Assembly: GCF_036625195.1 (NCBI RefSeq)
Contig: NZ_JAZKUG010000001.1
Span: 1,178,001-1,242,000, forward strand
Origin: Accumulibacter sp.
GTDB lineage: Bacteria > Pseudomonadota > Gammaproteobacteria > Burkholderiales > Rhodocyclaceae
DNA: 64,000 nt
Reading direction: 5' to 3'
The notes below the pieces were generated by a model. It was not told the DNA's origin, did no database searches, and saw only the letters and a list, made by a program, of their open reading frames with translations. Below are positions 17,245-26,528 of this stretch, in pieces (within the stretch, counting starts at the first letter, position 1; each line of letters begins with the position of its first letter). The position numbers and the translations under genes are program-made.

Positions 17245-18130
17245 AACGCCTCGATGGCGCCCAACGGCATGTTGCAGGTGTGGACCGGCCTGCTGCTGCG
17301 GATGGACAACGAAGCGCAACTGGCGGCCGTTCTCGGTCACGAGATCGGTCACTACGTGGGCCGCCACAGCCTCGAGCAGTTGCGCGACGCCAAGTCGCGC
17401 ACCGCTCTCGGCCAGTTTCTCGGCATGGCGTTCGGTGCCGCCGGTGTCGGCGCGGCCGGTTCGATCGCGCAGCTGGCCCTGCTCGCCGGCATGTTTGCCT
17501 ACTCGCGCGAGCACGAACATGAGGCGGATCGCATCGGGCAGGAACTCGTCGCCGCCGCCGGCTACCCGCCGATCGAAGCGGCGAAGGTCTGGCAACAACT
17601 GGTTGCCGAACTCAAGGCGGAGGCGGAGTGGTCGGGGGACGCCGGTAGCCGCAGCATCTTCTTCGCCAGCCACCCGGATCCGGAGGAACGCAGCCAGGTG
17701 ATGGCGAGTCGGGCAGCGAAGATGAACGGTGACCGCGGCGACGTGGCGAGCGCCCCCTACGCACGGCAGATCCGTGGCCACCGCCGGCAGTGGCTGGAAG
17801 ACGAGCTACGACGGCGCAAGGCGGGCGAAACGATTGCACTCTGCGAGCGCTTGCTGCGACAGTCCGATGACGGCGAAACCCGTTTCTTCCTTGGCGAGGC
17901 CTACCGGCTGCGCGCCGGCGACGGCGACGGAGCGCGAGCGCTCGCCGAGTACGCGCTTGCCGGGTCACGCAGCGACTGCCCGCCGGAGATGTACCGTTCG
18001 CGTGGCCTGTTGCAGCGGCAGGCTGGCGAGACGGCTGCAGCGAGCGCTTCGTTCAGCCGCTACCTTGCGCTGCGCCCCGCGGCCGACGACGCCGAAATGA
18101 TCCGCAGCTATCTGCAGGAGGGACGCTGAG

Positions 18131-18703
18131 ATGTCACGCTGGCTGCTGCTTCTGCTGCTGACGCTCCTCGCGGGCTGTGCCGGCATGGCGAAGGTCGGTC
18201 CGGGCGAGGTGACCGTGCGCGACTCGCTCGCGGTGACCCTGGATGGCGCCTGGAACCAATATGCGATCGGCCTGACGCGCAAGAGCGAAGTGTGGACCCT
18301 CGACGGTCTGCCGCTGGACCGTCTCGTCTTCTTCGTCGGCATCGCCGACGGTGAGGCGCTGGCCGAACTGGCGCAGCGCAAGGACCGTCAGATCCCGAAG
18401 TTCCGGGCAAGCATGCGGGCGCACGAGGTCGTCGAGATGTACGAGGTCTTCGCCACCCACGACGGCAGCTCGTTCCAGCGCCTGAAGCTGGCGCCGGCTC
18501 CCTTCGCCGGTGGCGACGGCTTCCGCTTCGAGTTCTCGCGTGTGCGCAAGGCGGATGAGCTCGAGATGCGCGGCATCGGTTACGGTGCGGTCCGCGCTGG
18601 CAAGCTGTATCTGCTGATATTCGAGGCGGCGCGCAGCCATTACTATGCGCGCAACGTCGGACGCTTCGAAGCGGTGGTCCAGTCGGTGCGTATCCGTGGC
18701 TGA
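18131..18703 (+). CDS. Outer-membrane lipoprotein of unknown function
   Basis: A 190-residue protein with a lipoprotein signal (MSRWLLLLLLTLLAGC, lipobox LAGC, so Cys16 would be acylated). The residue after Cys is Ala, not Asp, which favours outer-membrane sorting. The mature part has no named domain that I recognise; conserved-looking stretches are VRDSLAVTLDGAWNQYAIG and the C-terminal YYARNVGRFEAVVQSVRIRG. The ATG starts 1 nt after the stop of the interrupted M48 gene, so the two were probably translated together and the lipoprotein may now suffer polarity from the insertion. Confidence 0.75.
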   Translation: MSRWLLLLLLTLLAGCAGMAKVGPGEVTVRDSLAVTLDGAWNQYAIGLTRKSEVWTLDGLPLDRLVFFVGIADGEALAELAQRKDRQIPKFRASMRAHEVVEMYEVFATHDGSSFQRLKLAPAPFAGGDGFRFEFSRVRKADELEMRGIGYGAVRAGKLYLLIFEAARSHYYARNVGRFEAVVQSVRIRG

Positions 18704-18778
18704 AGCGCCGCCCTGACATTCGCAGCCGCGTCGGCAATACACCGGAGCGGACGGTGCGGCATCGTGACTACTGGGAGA

Positions 18779-19936
18779 ATGGCCTTGCGCATCGTCGTCG
18801 CTCCGGATTCCTTCAAGGGCAGCCTGCCGGCGAGCGACGTCGCTGTGGCGATGGAGCGCGGCATTCGGCTGGTGTTTCCCGCTGCCGATGTGCGAGCGGT
18901 TCCGATCGCCGATGGCGGGGAGGGTACGGTCGCCGCGCTGGTCGCCGCCACCGGCGGTACGCTTCGCCAGACACGCGTCAGCGGGCCGCTGCACGAGCCG
19001 GTACGGGCGCAATGGGGCGTACTCGGCGATGGAAAGACGGCGGTCATCGAGATGGCGGCGGCATCGGGGCTCACCCTGTTGGCGCCCGGGCAGCGTGATC
19101 CGTGCCTGACGACGACCTTCGGCACCGGCGAACTGATCCGCGCCGCACTCGACTGCGGACTGCGCCGAATCATCATCGGGCTCGGTGGCAGCGCGACCAA
19201 CGATGGTGGAGCCGGCATGGCACGCGCCCTCGGGGCGCGCTTCAGCGATGCGGCTGGCCGCGAGTTGCCAGACGGCGGCGCGGCACTGGCGCGTCTCGAG
19301 CGGGTCGACATCGGTGGCCTCGACCGAAGATTGCAGGAAGCCGAGATCATCGTCGCCTGCGACGTCGACAACCCGCTCTGCGGGCCGCGCGGCGCCGCGG
19401 CCACCTTCGCCCCGCAGAAGGGAGCGAGTGCCGCGGCCGTCGCCGTGCTCGACTCGGCTCTCGATCGCTACGCCGAGCAGCTTCGCCGGGCAACCGGTCG
19501 CGACGTCGCCGGATTGGCGGGTGCCGGAGCCGCCGGCGGACTCGGTGCCGGGCTACTCTTCTTCACGCCGGCGAAACTCCGGCCGGGAGTCGAGATCGTC
19601 CTCGAAGCGGTGGGCTTCGCCGAGATCGTAAGGCAAGCCGATTTCGTGGTCACCGGCGAGGGCCGAACGGACTTCCAGACGGCCTTCGGCAAGGCACCGG
19701 TCGGCGTCGCCAAGCTCGCGAAGCGATTCGGCGTTCCGGTCTTCTGCCTCTCGGGTGCTCTCGGCAAAGGTGCGGACGATGTCCTGGCCCTGGGAATCGA
19801 CGCGACGATGAGCATCTGCGAGCGGCCGATGCCACTTGACGAATCCATGCGAATGGCGGGGCCGCTGATCGAATCGGCGACGGCCCGCCTGTGCCGCATC
19901 ATCCGCGCCAGCCGGTGCGGCCGCGTGAGCGCCTGA
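18779..19936 (+). CDS. glxK: Glycerate 2-kinase
   Basis: A 385-residue enzyme of the GarK/GlxK type, which phosphorylates D-glycerate to 2-phosphoglycerate and links glyoxylate/tartronate metabolism to glycolysis. Family hallmarks are the N-terminal RIVVAPDSFKGSLPASDVA, PIADGGEGTV, GLGGSATNDGGAG, CDVDNPLCGPRGAA and VVTGEGRTDFQT. The length is normal. I take the ATG at 18779; a GTG at 18764 in the same frame is possible. No other glycolate/glyoxylate genes are next to it. A single gene facing ppnP tail to tail. Confidence 0.92.
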   Translation: MALRIVVAPDSFKGSLPASDVAVAMERGIRLVFPAADVRAVPIADGGEGTVAALVAATGGTLRQTRVSGPLHEPVRAQWGVLGDGKTAVIEMAAASGLTLLAPGQRDPCLTTTFGTGELIRAALDCGLRRIIIGLGGSATNDGGAGMARALGARFSDAAGRELPDGGAALARLERVDIGGLDRRLQEAEIIVACDVDNPLCGPRGAAATFAPQKGASAAAVAVLDSALDRYAEQLRRATGRDVAGLAGAGAAGGLGAGLLFFTPAKLRPGVEIVLEAVGFAEIVRQADFVVTGEGRTDFQTAFGKAPVGVAKLAKRFGVPVFCLSGALGKGADDVLALGIDATMSICERPMPLDESMRMAGPLIESATARLCRIIRASRCGRVSA

Positions 19937-20004
19937 AGGCGGCGCGGCGAAGGCCGGCGGCGGCTTGGCTCAGCGCGGCAACTGGCGGCGCCGAGGGCGG
20001 CGGA

Positions 20005-20316
20005 TCATCCGAAGTGGCAGACGTAATCCAGGGTTTCGAGGGTCTCGATGTCGAAACTCGAGTTGCCGGGCACCACGAAGCGCTCACCACCCGAGTAGCT
20101 GCGCCACTCGCTCTCGCCCGCGAGCCGGATGCGGCAGCGGCCAGCATTGAGTTCCATCACCTCGGACACGGCGGTGTTGAAGGTCAACGACGAGGGGAAG
20201 ATGACACCGATCGTCTTCCGCGTGCCGTCCGCGAACAGCAGCGTATGGCTCACGCACTTGCCGTCGAAATAGATGTTGGCCTTCTTGACCACCGAGACGT
20301 TGTCGAACTGCGACAT
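20005..20316 (-). CDS. ppnP: Pyrimidine/purine nucleoside phosphorylase (DUF1255, cupin)
   Basis: A 103-residue single-domain cupin matching PpnP (formerly YaiE), which cleaves nucleosides with phosphate. Recognisable: KKANIYFDGKCVSHTLLFAD, KTIGVIFPSSLTFNTAVSEV, GERFVVPGNSSFDIE and the C-terminal LDYVCHFG. The length equals the family norm. Start ATG at 20316 with a GGAAA-type site upstream. It is the last chromosomal gene before the integrated element. Confidence 0.9.
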   Translation of the reverse strand: MSQFDNVSVVKKANIYFDGKCVSHTLLFADGTRKTIGVIFPSSLTFNTAVSEVMELNAGRCRIRLAGESEWRSYSGGERFVVPGNSSFDIETLETLDYVCHFG

Positions 20317-20709
20317 GGTTTTCCTTTCGATTCTCAGGCAGGCAGCGACAACGGCAACGCCAGGCCCTCCGCCGGATCCCTGATCGCCGATGCGTGCTGC
20401 GCCAGCAGCTTCTGTTCCGCACGGTCCGCCGGCGCTTGGCGGCCCCGGCGAGCAGGCGCATTCTGCCACATCAGGGAAGCTGACGGGAGGAGAAGCAGGC
20501 CAGCGAAGTGGTCGATCCCGCTTCCTCGATCCGACGTGCAGACGGACCTGTGCTGACCTCCGGCCGCTGGGGACGCATCGTCCGGGCGGCTCGGGCCGCG
20601 GGTCGCCACCTGGCGTCCTCACCACCCGCAGGCGGGTCCGGCCGCACTGGGGTCACTGCCCGTCGATTCATGGATCTCGTCGGGCGGTCGCTCGGAATCC
20701 TTGCCGGCG
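20317..20709 (+). other. Gene-free stretch between ppnP and the integrated element
   Basis: About 390 bases in which I see no supportable gene, RNA or strong terminator. It is high-GC chromosomal-type sequence and would be the natural downstream flank of mnmE if the element were excised. Confidence 0.5.
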
Positions 20710-20737
20710 TCGGAAGGCTCGCTATCGATGCAGAAGC
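20710..20737 (+). repeat. Left attachment site repeat of the mnmE-integrated element
   Basis: TCGGAAGGCTCGCTAT (20710-20725) followed directly by CGATGCAGAAGC (20726-20737). Both blocks recur in the same order and orientation at the mnmE 3' end (33131-33146 and 33151-33162), where they are separated by the extra bases TTTC. There the first block contains the mnmE stop codon and the second encodes the C-terminal FCIG. This is the expected pattern for a remnant copy of the integration target. Confidence 0.85.
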
Positions 20738-20791
20738 TAGCGACTAGGTGCAAAGCCTTGCCGTTAAAGGCGGTGAAAAATGCGAAGGCCC

Positions 20792-20816
20792 GCAATGGGC
20801 ACAACTATGGGCACAC
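20792..20816 (+). repeat. Integrase arm-type repeats, left end (two copies)
   Basis: ATGGGCACAAC at 20795-20805 and ATGGGCACAC at 20807-20816. The block 20792-20815 matches 33007-33030 near the other end with one mismatch in 24 bases. A role as integrase or excisionase arm sites is inferred from the position just inside each attachment repeat. Confidence 0.65.
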
Positions 20817-21149
20817 TTCTTTAGGTTGTCCCCCTGTGCGACGCCGGCCGACAGGTTTTCAGCCCGGCCTGGTCGGCGATCACTTGCTCGCGAGAGATTC
20901 GCAAATCCCCGCTTGGCGAAAACCAAGTGACAGGCCGGCCAGCGTCGGCAGCCTACTTCGTGACAGTCCCAATCCTCCGGCGCTTGCACAGGTCGGGACC
21001 GTTACGCAGTAACCGTGCGCGTCTCGGTTTGGCTATCTGTCGTTTCCGACAGATGCGACCCGTCAATAGCCTGGATCGCGGCCCGACGACAGCCAGCAAT
21101 ACCGCAGCCAGGCTACCTAATCGCGCCAAGGGCAGCGATCTGCCCGGAG
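20817..21149 (+). other. Gene-free left end of the integrated element
   Basis: About 330 bases between the arm repeats and the res stop with no supportable gene. It contains one clear hairpin (21035-21054). Confidence 0.5.
21035..21054 (-). terminator. Hairpin downstream of res, possible terminator
   Basis: ATCTGTCG, a TTTC loop, then CGACAGAT: a perfect 8-bp stem about 95 bases beyond the res stop. There is no U-tract on either strand, so a terminator is only one option; an accessory recombination structure is another. Confidence 0.3.
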
Positions 21150-23639
21150 TCAGATGAATGATGCGCGACAGTAGCCCGCTAGATTCTCCAGGCGGAAAAT
21201 CTGGTCTTCCTCGTTGCGCCCGGTCTTGGGGAAGAACCTGACTGTCATGAAGCGACCGTCATCATTCTGTGTCAGCATCAAAGGCACGCCGTACAGCTTG
21301 TGTTCGGCGAGAATCTTGTCCACCGTAGCATCGCCGTTGAGGATGTGCCTACCCTTGATTTCCACTAGGAGCAGTCTACTATCCGGCCCAGGGCCAGCCA
21401 CCTTGACGGCGAAATCGGGGAAATAGCGGTCGCCGCTGGGCATCACGATGCAGATAGACCACGGCTTGCGCGGTTCGTTGCGGAACCAGTAGTCGACCGT
21501 GCCGGTGGTGTCGGCGTCGAGCAGGTCGGCGAACGCCCGTTCCGGCCCGTTCAGATCTTGCGGCATGACGCCATAGACATTGCGGCGCGACCGCTGCGCG
21601 CCAGCCTGCGTTTCGACAAACTCCGGCAATGGTGCCGTATCGAAAACCTCCTTGAAGCGGGCCGCGCAGGTACGCGCCGCCACCCGGATCAAGTGGGGAC
21701 AGGTGGCCATGATGCGGTTCAAGGCACGTTCCAGCCCCGTGTGGTCGACGTCGATCCCACGGTGGCCAAACTCGCTTTTCAACCGCGTCAGGAGCGCATC
21801 GTGTAGATCCCGTGGATCGACATAGCCGGCGTCGAACAACACGCTTTGCGCCCGTCGCGCGATTTCGTCGTCGGACAGGCGAGCCTGCAGCGACTCTGTT
21901 TCCTCGCTGCCCTCGAACACGTCAACGATTCGCCGAGTCACCTTCACCGACTGACGCAAGCCGGCTTGAAAGACCTGATGGTCAATGGCGATGCTGGCAG
22001 CGATGCAGGTCAACAGATCGCCGGTTGACAGCGGCAGACGCTCAGCGCGATGGACGCGCGGCACACCGTTGCGAACGGGAAAGCGCCGATTGCCCGAGAG
22101 CAGCGGGCTCCTGCGGGGTGTGTCCGGCGATTGCGGTGCGGTTTCCGGTGGCGTCAGCACCAGATGCGTCAAAATCCCGGTCGGCTGCCAGCTCGGTGGT
22201 GCAGCCACATGCGCCCCAGCGTTGCCGCTGCCCGCGTCCGCTACAGACCAAGCGGGCGGCGTGTAGGGCACCGACAGCAATTGCGCCTGGCCATTGTGCG
22301 TGACCTGAATTTCGTTGCGTCCGGCCACCTTCACCACCATCGTGAACGGGCAAACTTGGGATAGCTCGCTCTGGATCGCGTTGATTTTCTCGCCGGCATG
22401 CACCAGCCCGCTCTGATTCGCCGCATCGGCCAGAAACACATAGCCGTAGCGCAGCAGCTCGGGCAGCTTCTGTTCCAGCGTCGGCCCCTGCAACCGGCCA
22501 TGCACGCGCAGGATGCGACCGACCACCTGAATGCCGAAATCCGTGTCCTTCGCCCCGCGCATCGACACCAGCGTGAAGGCGCGCGGCGCGTCGAAACCCA
22601 GCGCAACGGCTACCTTGAAAATCAGCACTTCCTTCTGTTCGTCGATAGCGACCGCCAACAGATCGTCGTTCGGGTCGTCCGCCGTGTACCAGGCGATTTT
22701 CGATTCCGGCACGCTCAAAGCGGCCAGCAGGGTCCGCGCTTCTTGGACCGCCGCGTTGCTGTTCCCCACCTGCACCAGCATCAGCGGCACCAGGCCAATG
22801 CCGGCAGCCTGCAAACCCTGCTTGATGGCCCCGTGCATGCCCCAGCCATCGGCCAGCGCGGTCGCCGGAAAGTCCACCAGTTCTTTCTGATCGTCCGCCG
22901 CCAGATAGGCGATGGACTTGATGCCGTCCTTGATCAGCCCCGCATCCACCGCCTCCTTGCGGCTGACGCAGACGCGGTGCAAGTGCCCAATACCCGCCGC
23001 CTTCTTGAACTTGTCCACGTCCTGATCGTCGGGCGTGGCGGTAATCATCAGCGTGAAGTCCGGCCGCATGGTCTCGCGGTAGAAGCGCACGGCCTCTGCC
23101 GCTCGCGTGAAACCATGGTGCGCCTCGTCCACCACGACTCCGATGCGGAAACCTTCCGCACGCAGTTCGCCAATCAAGTCGTCCAGCGCCACCACAGAGT
23201 CGCCGCTGCTGCGAATCTTGCGCGTTTCCTTGTTCGTGGCCGCCACCGAGGCCCAGGTGGTGACAAACACGTCACCGCTCTTGATGCCGCGTGTCTTGCG
23301 GTCGCCTTGCAGGTTACGCACGCGCAGGCCGACGAAGGTGGATTTGATCGCCCCCTTGGCCTGCTCGACCAGTCCGGCGAAGGGGGTGAACCAGAACCAG
23401 ACGATGCGCGCATTGGCATCCCAGTCGGGTGCCGAAAAGGTCTCGGCGATCATCCCCGCCATCAGCGTCTTGCCCGAACCAGTTGGCGCTTCCAGCAGCA
23501 GGCAGCCGTTGAAGGCCGTCGCTGCTGCGCGGCTGGGTTCATCCTCTGCCTGGCGCAACTGACTTTCGGCGTAGCGGAAGATCTCCAGCGCGTTGGTCAC
23601 CGCCTCACGCTGATACCCTTTGGGTGCTGGCGCGCTCAT
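21150..23639 (-). CDS. res: Type III restriction endonuclease subunit (Res), helicase-nuclease
   Basis: An 829-residue protein starting at the ATG that overlaps the mod stop (ATGA). N-terminal superfamily 2 helicase: Walker A EAPTGSGKTLMAG (around residue 55), DEAH box VVVDEAHHGF, motif III MITATPDD and motif VI QVVGRILRVHGR. The C-terminus carries a PD-(D/E)xK nuclease signature (YFPDFAVKV, then LLVEIKGRH). With Mod it would cleave DNA having two unmethylated, oppositely oriented sites. The length is close to the family norm and all key motifs look intact. A longer frame upstream to 24512 is antisense-like within mod and is rejected. Confidence 0.9.
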   Translation of the reverse strand: MSAPAPKGYQREAVTNALEIFRYAESQLRQAEDEPSRAAATAFNGCLLLEAPTGSGKTLMAGMIAETFSAPDWDANARIVWFWFTPFAGLVEQAKGAIKSTFVGLRVRNLQGDRKTRGIKSGDVFVTTWASVAATNKETRKIRSSGDSVVALDDLIGELRAEGFRIGVVVDEAHHGFTRAAEAVRFYRETMRPDFTLMITATPDDQDVDKFKKAAGIGHLHRVCVSRKEAVDAGLIKDGIKSIAYLAADDQKELVDFPATALADGWGMHGAIKQGLQAAGIGLVPLMLVQVGNSNAAVQEARTLLAALSVPESKIAWYTADDPNDDLLAVAIDEQKEVLIFKVAVALGFDAPRAFTLVSMRGAKDTDFGIQVVGRILRVHGRLQGPTLEQKLPELLRYGYVFLADAANQSGLVHAGEKINAIQSELSQVCPFTMVVKVAGRNEIQVTHNGQAQLLSVPYTPPAWSVADAGSGNAGAHVAAPPSWQPTGILTHLVLTPPETAPQSPDTPRRSPLLSGNRRFPVRNGVPRVHRAERLPLSTGDLLTCIAASIAIDHQVFQAGLRQSVKVTRRIVDVFEGSEETESLQARLSDDEIARRAQSVLFDAGYVDPRDLHDALLTRLKSEFGHRGIDVDHTGLERALNRIMATCPHLIRVAARTCAARFKEVFDTAPLPEFVETQAGAQRSRRNVYGVMPQDLNGPERAFADLLDADTTGTVDYWFRNEPRKPWSICIVMPSGDRYFPDFAVKVAGPGPDSRLLLVEIKGRHILNGDATVDKILAEHKLYGVPLMLTQNDDGRFMTVRFFPKTGRNEEDQIFRLENLAGYCRASFI

Positions 23640-25309
23640 GGCCGCCCCACCGCCGAGGAACGAGCGCCGAAGCGATTGACCAAGAAGGCAGGAATCGGCT
23701 CGAAGGCCAGGCGCGGATCGGTCAGCCGTTGCGCCAGCAAGGCCGGCTGCCACGAGTACACCACCGCCTGCCCGGCGGCGTGAATCGAACTTTGTAGCGC
23801 TTCGAGTACCGCGTCCGTCAGCTTGGGCAGATAGATCACCAAGCCGCGCTGCCCTTCCGCAGACTGGATCGGCAATGCGTCTTGATAGGGCGCTAGCGCC
23901 ACGTCGTGAATCATCTGAAGCGCCGTCCACACCTGTGCGTGCTGGATGCCACGAAACACCGTCGCCGCCGGAATCCGCCGGCAGCGCAGATAGGCGAATC
24001 CGCCGCCCAGCCCGGCTACCGCTTGCCCCTTCTTGTTGTCGTAACCGGCGATCACGCGCCGCACGCGCTCGGCGCAGACGTCCCGACAGAGGTTCTTGTC
24101 TGGCGCATCGGACGTGGCTTCGGTGCTGGAGACAAGAATGAAGCGGCGCTCGCCACCGTCCTCGCGATTCAGATTCAGCACAGCCTGCGCCGTGGTGCCC
24201 GAACCGGCAAAGAAATCCAGCACGATGGCATTGGGGTCGCTGATCATGCGCAATAGACGTTCTATCAATTCGACAGGCTTGGGTGTGCTGAACAAATCGG
24301 AAGTATCGAAGATGTCGCGCAGCATGGCTTTTGCTTGGCGCATCGTCGGCAAGTCCGCCCAAATAGTCGGGTACGGCCGAACCGGGGTATCCGGGGCGAA
24401 CTCCCGTGCATAAGGTTCCCACACCGTCTTGCCAAGCTTTTGCCGTTGCTTCCAGATCAGCGTGCCCGCCATACGATGCCTTTCGACTGTATCCTTGCCC
24501 ATCGCCCAACAAGCTTCTTCACCATTGTCGTGGATCGGCAAGACTGGAATGCCGTCGGGATCGATGATTGGGAAATACATCGTTGGCCGGTCGCGCCGCA
24601 AGCTGTTCTTCCCGTTCTTTTTTACCAGCCGGTCACGGTATCGCGAGCCATCTGCCGCCAACCTGTACGCATTGATGATGTCGGGCGCAGAAAGGGGCGC
24701 AAAGTGGGCTTGCTGCTTATCTGAGGCATAGCACAGGACAAACTCGTGGTCGGGTGTAACAGCGACCTTGTTATCGTTCGGACTATCGACTTTGCGCCAA
24801 ATGAAATTTGCTACGAAATTCGATGCGCCGAATACTTGCTCCATGAGTAGGCCGAGATGAAAGGCTTCGTTATCGTCGATCGAAACAAAAATCACCCCGT
24901 CTTCAGTCAGCAGTTCCTTCGCCAGTTCCAGCCGCCGATACATGAACTCCAGCCACTTGGAATGGCGGTAGCTGTCTTCCTTGTCGACGAAGCGGTCGTT
25001 GTAGATGAAGTCGCGGTTGCCGGTGTTGTAGGGCGGGTCGATGTAGATGCACTTGATGCGGCCGGCATGGGTCATGCGCAGATAGCGCAGCGCGTCGAAG
25101 TTGTCGCCCTCAATGATCACATTACTCTGCGGCCCTTCGCCGCACGATAGCTCGGCATCCCAATCGAGCGCGACGAAATCGTTGTTGACCGACAGGTCGT
25201 GGTCGATCTCGTCGCGCTCCCACACCAGCCCGAAGCGCGGCCGACGGTCCCGCTCGCGCAGCAGGCGCAGGAGTTGCTCGCGGGTGTAGTCGTCGTAGTG
25301 GTCAGCCAT
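23636..25309 (-). CDS. mod: Type III DNA methyltransferase subunit (Mod)
   Basis: A 557-residue beta-class amino-methyltransferase. The catalytic motif IV DPPYNTGNRDF lies near residue 95 and the AdoMet-binding motif VLDFFAGSGTTAQAVL near residue 370, so the order is the one typical of Mod. The N-terminus (REQLLRLLRERDRRPRFGLVW) and NVIIEGDNFDALRYL also fit type III Mod. The variable middle region, which would set the recognition sequence, is present and uninterrupted. It methylates host sites for protection and is required for Res activity. It is followed by res with a 4-nt overlap and preceded by a 52-nt gap from the zinc-ribbon gene. I saw no tract of simple repeats that would make it phase-variable. 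Confidence 0.9.
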   Translation of the reverse strand: MADHYDDYTREQLLRLLRERDRRPRFGLVWERDEIDHDLSVNNDFVALDWDAELSCGEGPQSNVIIEGDNFDALRYLRMTHAGRIKCIYIDPPYNTGNRDFIYNDRFVDKEDSYRHSKWLEFMYRRLELAKELLTEDGVIFVSIDDNEAFHLGLLMEQVFGASNFVANFIWRKVDSPNDNKVAVTPDHEFVLCYASDKQQAHFAPLSAPDIINAYRLAADGSRYRDRLVKKNGKNSLRRDRPTMYFPIIDPDGIPVLPIHDNGEEACWAMGKDTVERHRMAGTLIWKQRQKLGKTVWEPYAREFAPDTPVRPYPTIWADLPTMRQAKAMLRDIFDTSDLFSTPKPVELIERLLRMISDPNAIVLDFFAGSGTTAQAVLNLNREDGGERRFILVSSTEATSDAPDKNLCRDVCAERVRRVIAGYDNKKGQAVAGLGGGFAYLRCRRIPAATVFRGIQHAQVWTALQMIHDVALAPYQDALPIQSAEGQRGLVIYLPKLTDAVLEALQSSIHAAGQAVVYSWQPALLAQRLTDPRLAFEPIPAFLVNRFGARSSAVGRP

Positions 25310-25361
25310 TGAGGGGAACTGCCATCAAGTATCGAGGCGGCAGTTTACCCTAGCTGGTCCA

Positions 25362-26012
25362 TCAGCGCCCCCTTTCAGGTTTTTGCGAAACAGCCCGCAC
25401 GCCGTCAAGCCGCCGCTCGATCAGCCCCAGGCGGGCAGACATACCGGCCAGCGATACCCCAACGAAGGCATCATGCTCGGCAGTCAGTCGATTGAAGGTG
25501 CGCCAGTGCATCCCCTTTGGCCTGCCGCCGTTCGGGTTCAGGATGCCCACCTGCCAGCCCAGCCTTTCGCGGATGCTGTCGGCCCGCCGCGCCGCTCGAT
25601 CGTCAGCCGCTTCCCGTTGGCAGGCATACGCCAGCCGGTAACAATGACGGCAGGCGAAGATGCCAGCGCCGCCAATGTAGAGCAGCGCCACGCGCCGCCC
25701 GCATCCCTCCGCCGGGCAGAGGAACCACGCGCGCCGCCCGCCCAGGGTGCAAGCCGTCCATTCCAGCCGTACCGGGTAGTCCATCGGTTGCCAGTCGTTA
25801 CCGCCGCTCTTGTGGCGATAGATCAAGGTCACGTGCTCGGCCTCCGTCCGCGCTTGGATGGTCGCTACCTGCTCGCCGTTGCGTGACCAGTTCAAGGTGA
25901 TGCTCTGGCCTGGTGTCAGCAGGCCATCGCGTTGCAACTTGCGAATATCCAGCGGTCGCATGTCGCTTGTCGTTTCTTTGCCCCACCGCCGCCCGCTACC
26001 GAATCCGCCCAT
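25362..26012 (-). CDS. Zinc-ribbon protein of unknown function, element-associated
   Basis: 216 residues starting MGGFGSGRRWG. A four-cysteine zinc-ribbon-like centre is visible: CPAEGCGRRVALLYIGG, then FACRHCYRLAYACQRE (C-x4-C, then C-x2-C). The basic C-terminal half (RLGWQVGILNPNGGRPKGMHW) could bind DNA. Proteins with this GGxGSGRR start and zinc centre are common in prophages and integrative elements, but I know of no assigned function. It lies between the DUF5681-like gene and mod in the same direction. Confidence 0.65.
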   Translation of the reverse strand: MGGFGSGRRWGKETTSDMRPLDIRKLQRDGLLTPGQSITLNWSRNGEQVATIQARTEAEHVTLIYRHKSGGNDWQPMDYPVRLEWTACTLGGRRAWFLCPAEGCGRRVALLYIGGAGIFACRHCYRLAYACQREAADDRAARRADSIRERLGWQVGILNPNGGRPKGMHWRTFNRLTAEHDAFVGVSLAGMSARLGLIERRLDGVRAVSQKPERGR

Positions 26013-26062
26013 TGTTCTGCCTCGCTGGATTTTCCGAAATCATTTGGGAAATCGCGTGTATG

Positions 26063-26506
26063 TCAAGCCCGCGAATCGCCTGAATCCCTTGCTGTAGCTG
26101 GCGTTGCGTCGGGTCTTGATAGGGGCAGTTTTTGCGCCAGCTCCGCCGCGATTGCGACCTTGACGCTTTCCTTCCAATCGTCGTTTTCGTGTGACGTTGG
26201 GTAGAGTGCCCGGTCAAGAATTGGCTTTGCCAACTTCTCGGCAACCGGATCGCCCCCGCTCCATTGCTGAACCACGACGGTCAACGCGCTTGGCGCCTTT
26301 GTCTCTGGCTTGCCGACGAGATATTGACCCAGCCAGGCCCGCGCCGCGGGGTCACCGCCCTTCGCCGCTTGCAGTGCGCCCGCTACCACGTCCCGCCAAT
26401 CGTCCAGGGTTACGGTTTCGAGCAGCGCCCCCATGTAATCGCTTTCGGTGCGCCGATGCGCTGCCGTACCGCGGATGAAAGATCCTTTATTGCGCTTCGC
26501 CGTCAT
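26063..26506 (-). CDS. Small phage-type protein (possible DUF5681-like)
   Basis: 147 residues from the ATG at 26506 (MTAKRNKGSFIRG). The central LDDWRDVVAGALQAAKGGDP and ARAWLGQYLVGKPE resemble small element-borne proteins (DUF5681-like) sometimes compared to terminase small subunits. This is a weak family call based on pattern only. It begins 23 nt after the preceding gene's stop. A longer frame to 26764 is antisense-type sequence and rejected. Confidence 0.5.
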   Translation of the reverse strand: MTAKRNKGSFIRGTAAHRRTESDYMGALLETVTLDDWRDVVAGALQAAKGGDPAARAWLGQYLVGKPETKAPSALTVVVQQWSGGDPVAEKLAKPILDRALYPTSHENDDWKESVKVAIAAELAQKLPLSRPDATPATARDSGDSRA

Positions 26507-26528
26507 TTCGCCTATCTCGTCTGATTGG

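Larger units (their letters stand above)
15577..18129 (+). pseudogene. M48-family zinc metalloprotease, interrupted by an ISAzo13-type element
   Basis: The 5' part (15577-15872, GTG start) has a twin-arginine-like signal (ERRRFVTGCACCGLLAS) and ends in YIVRSPFF. The 3' part (17247-18129) resumes with ASMAPNGMLQVW and contains the zinc site HEIGH, the third ligand region EHEHEADRIG, and a C-terminal tetratricopeptide-like region. Removing the element and one AA duplication restores ...SPFFNASMAPNGM in frame, so the break is exactly the insertion and nothing else is lost. The intact product would be an approximately 392-residue periplasmic or membrane-associated peptidase (BepA/LoiP-like). As it stands no full-length protein can be made; the 3' part alone from 17254 would lack the signal peptide. 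Confidence 0.92.

Noticed and set aside
23640..24512. Extended res start within mod
   Set aside because: The added residues have no similarity to Res and overlap the methyltransferase core in another frame; the ATGA overlap sets the start.
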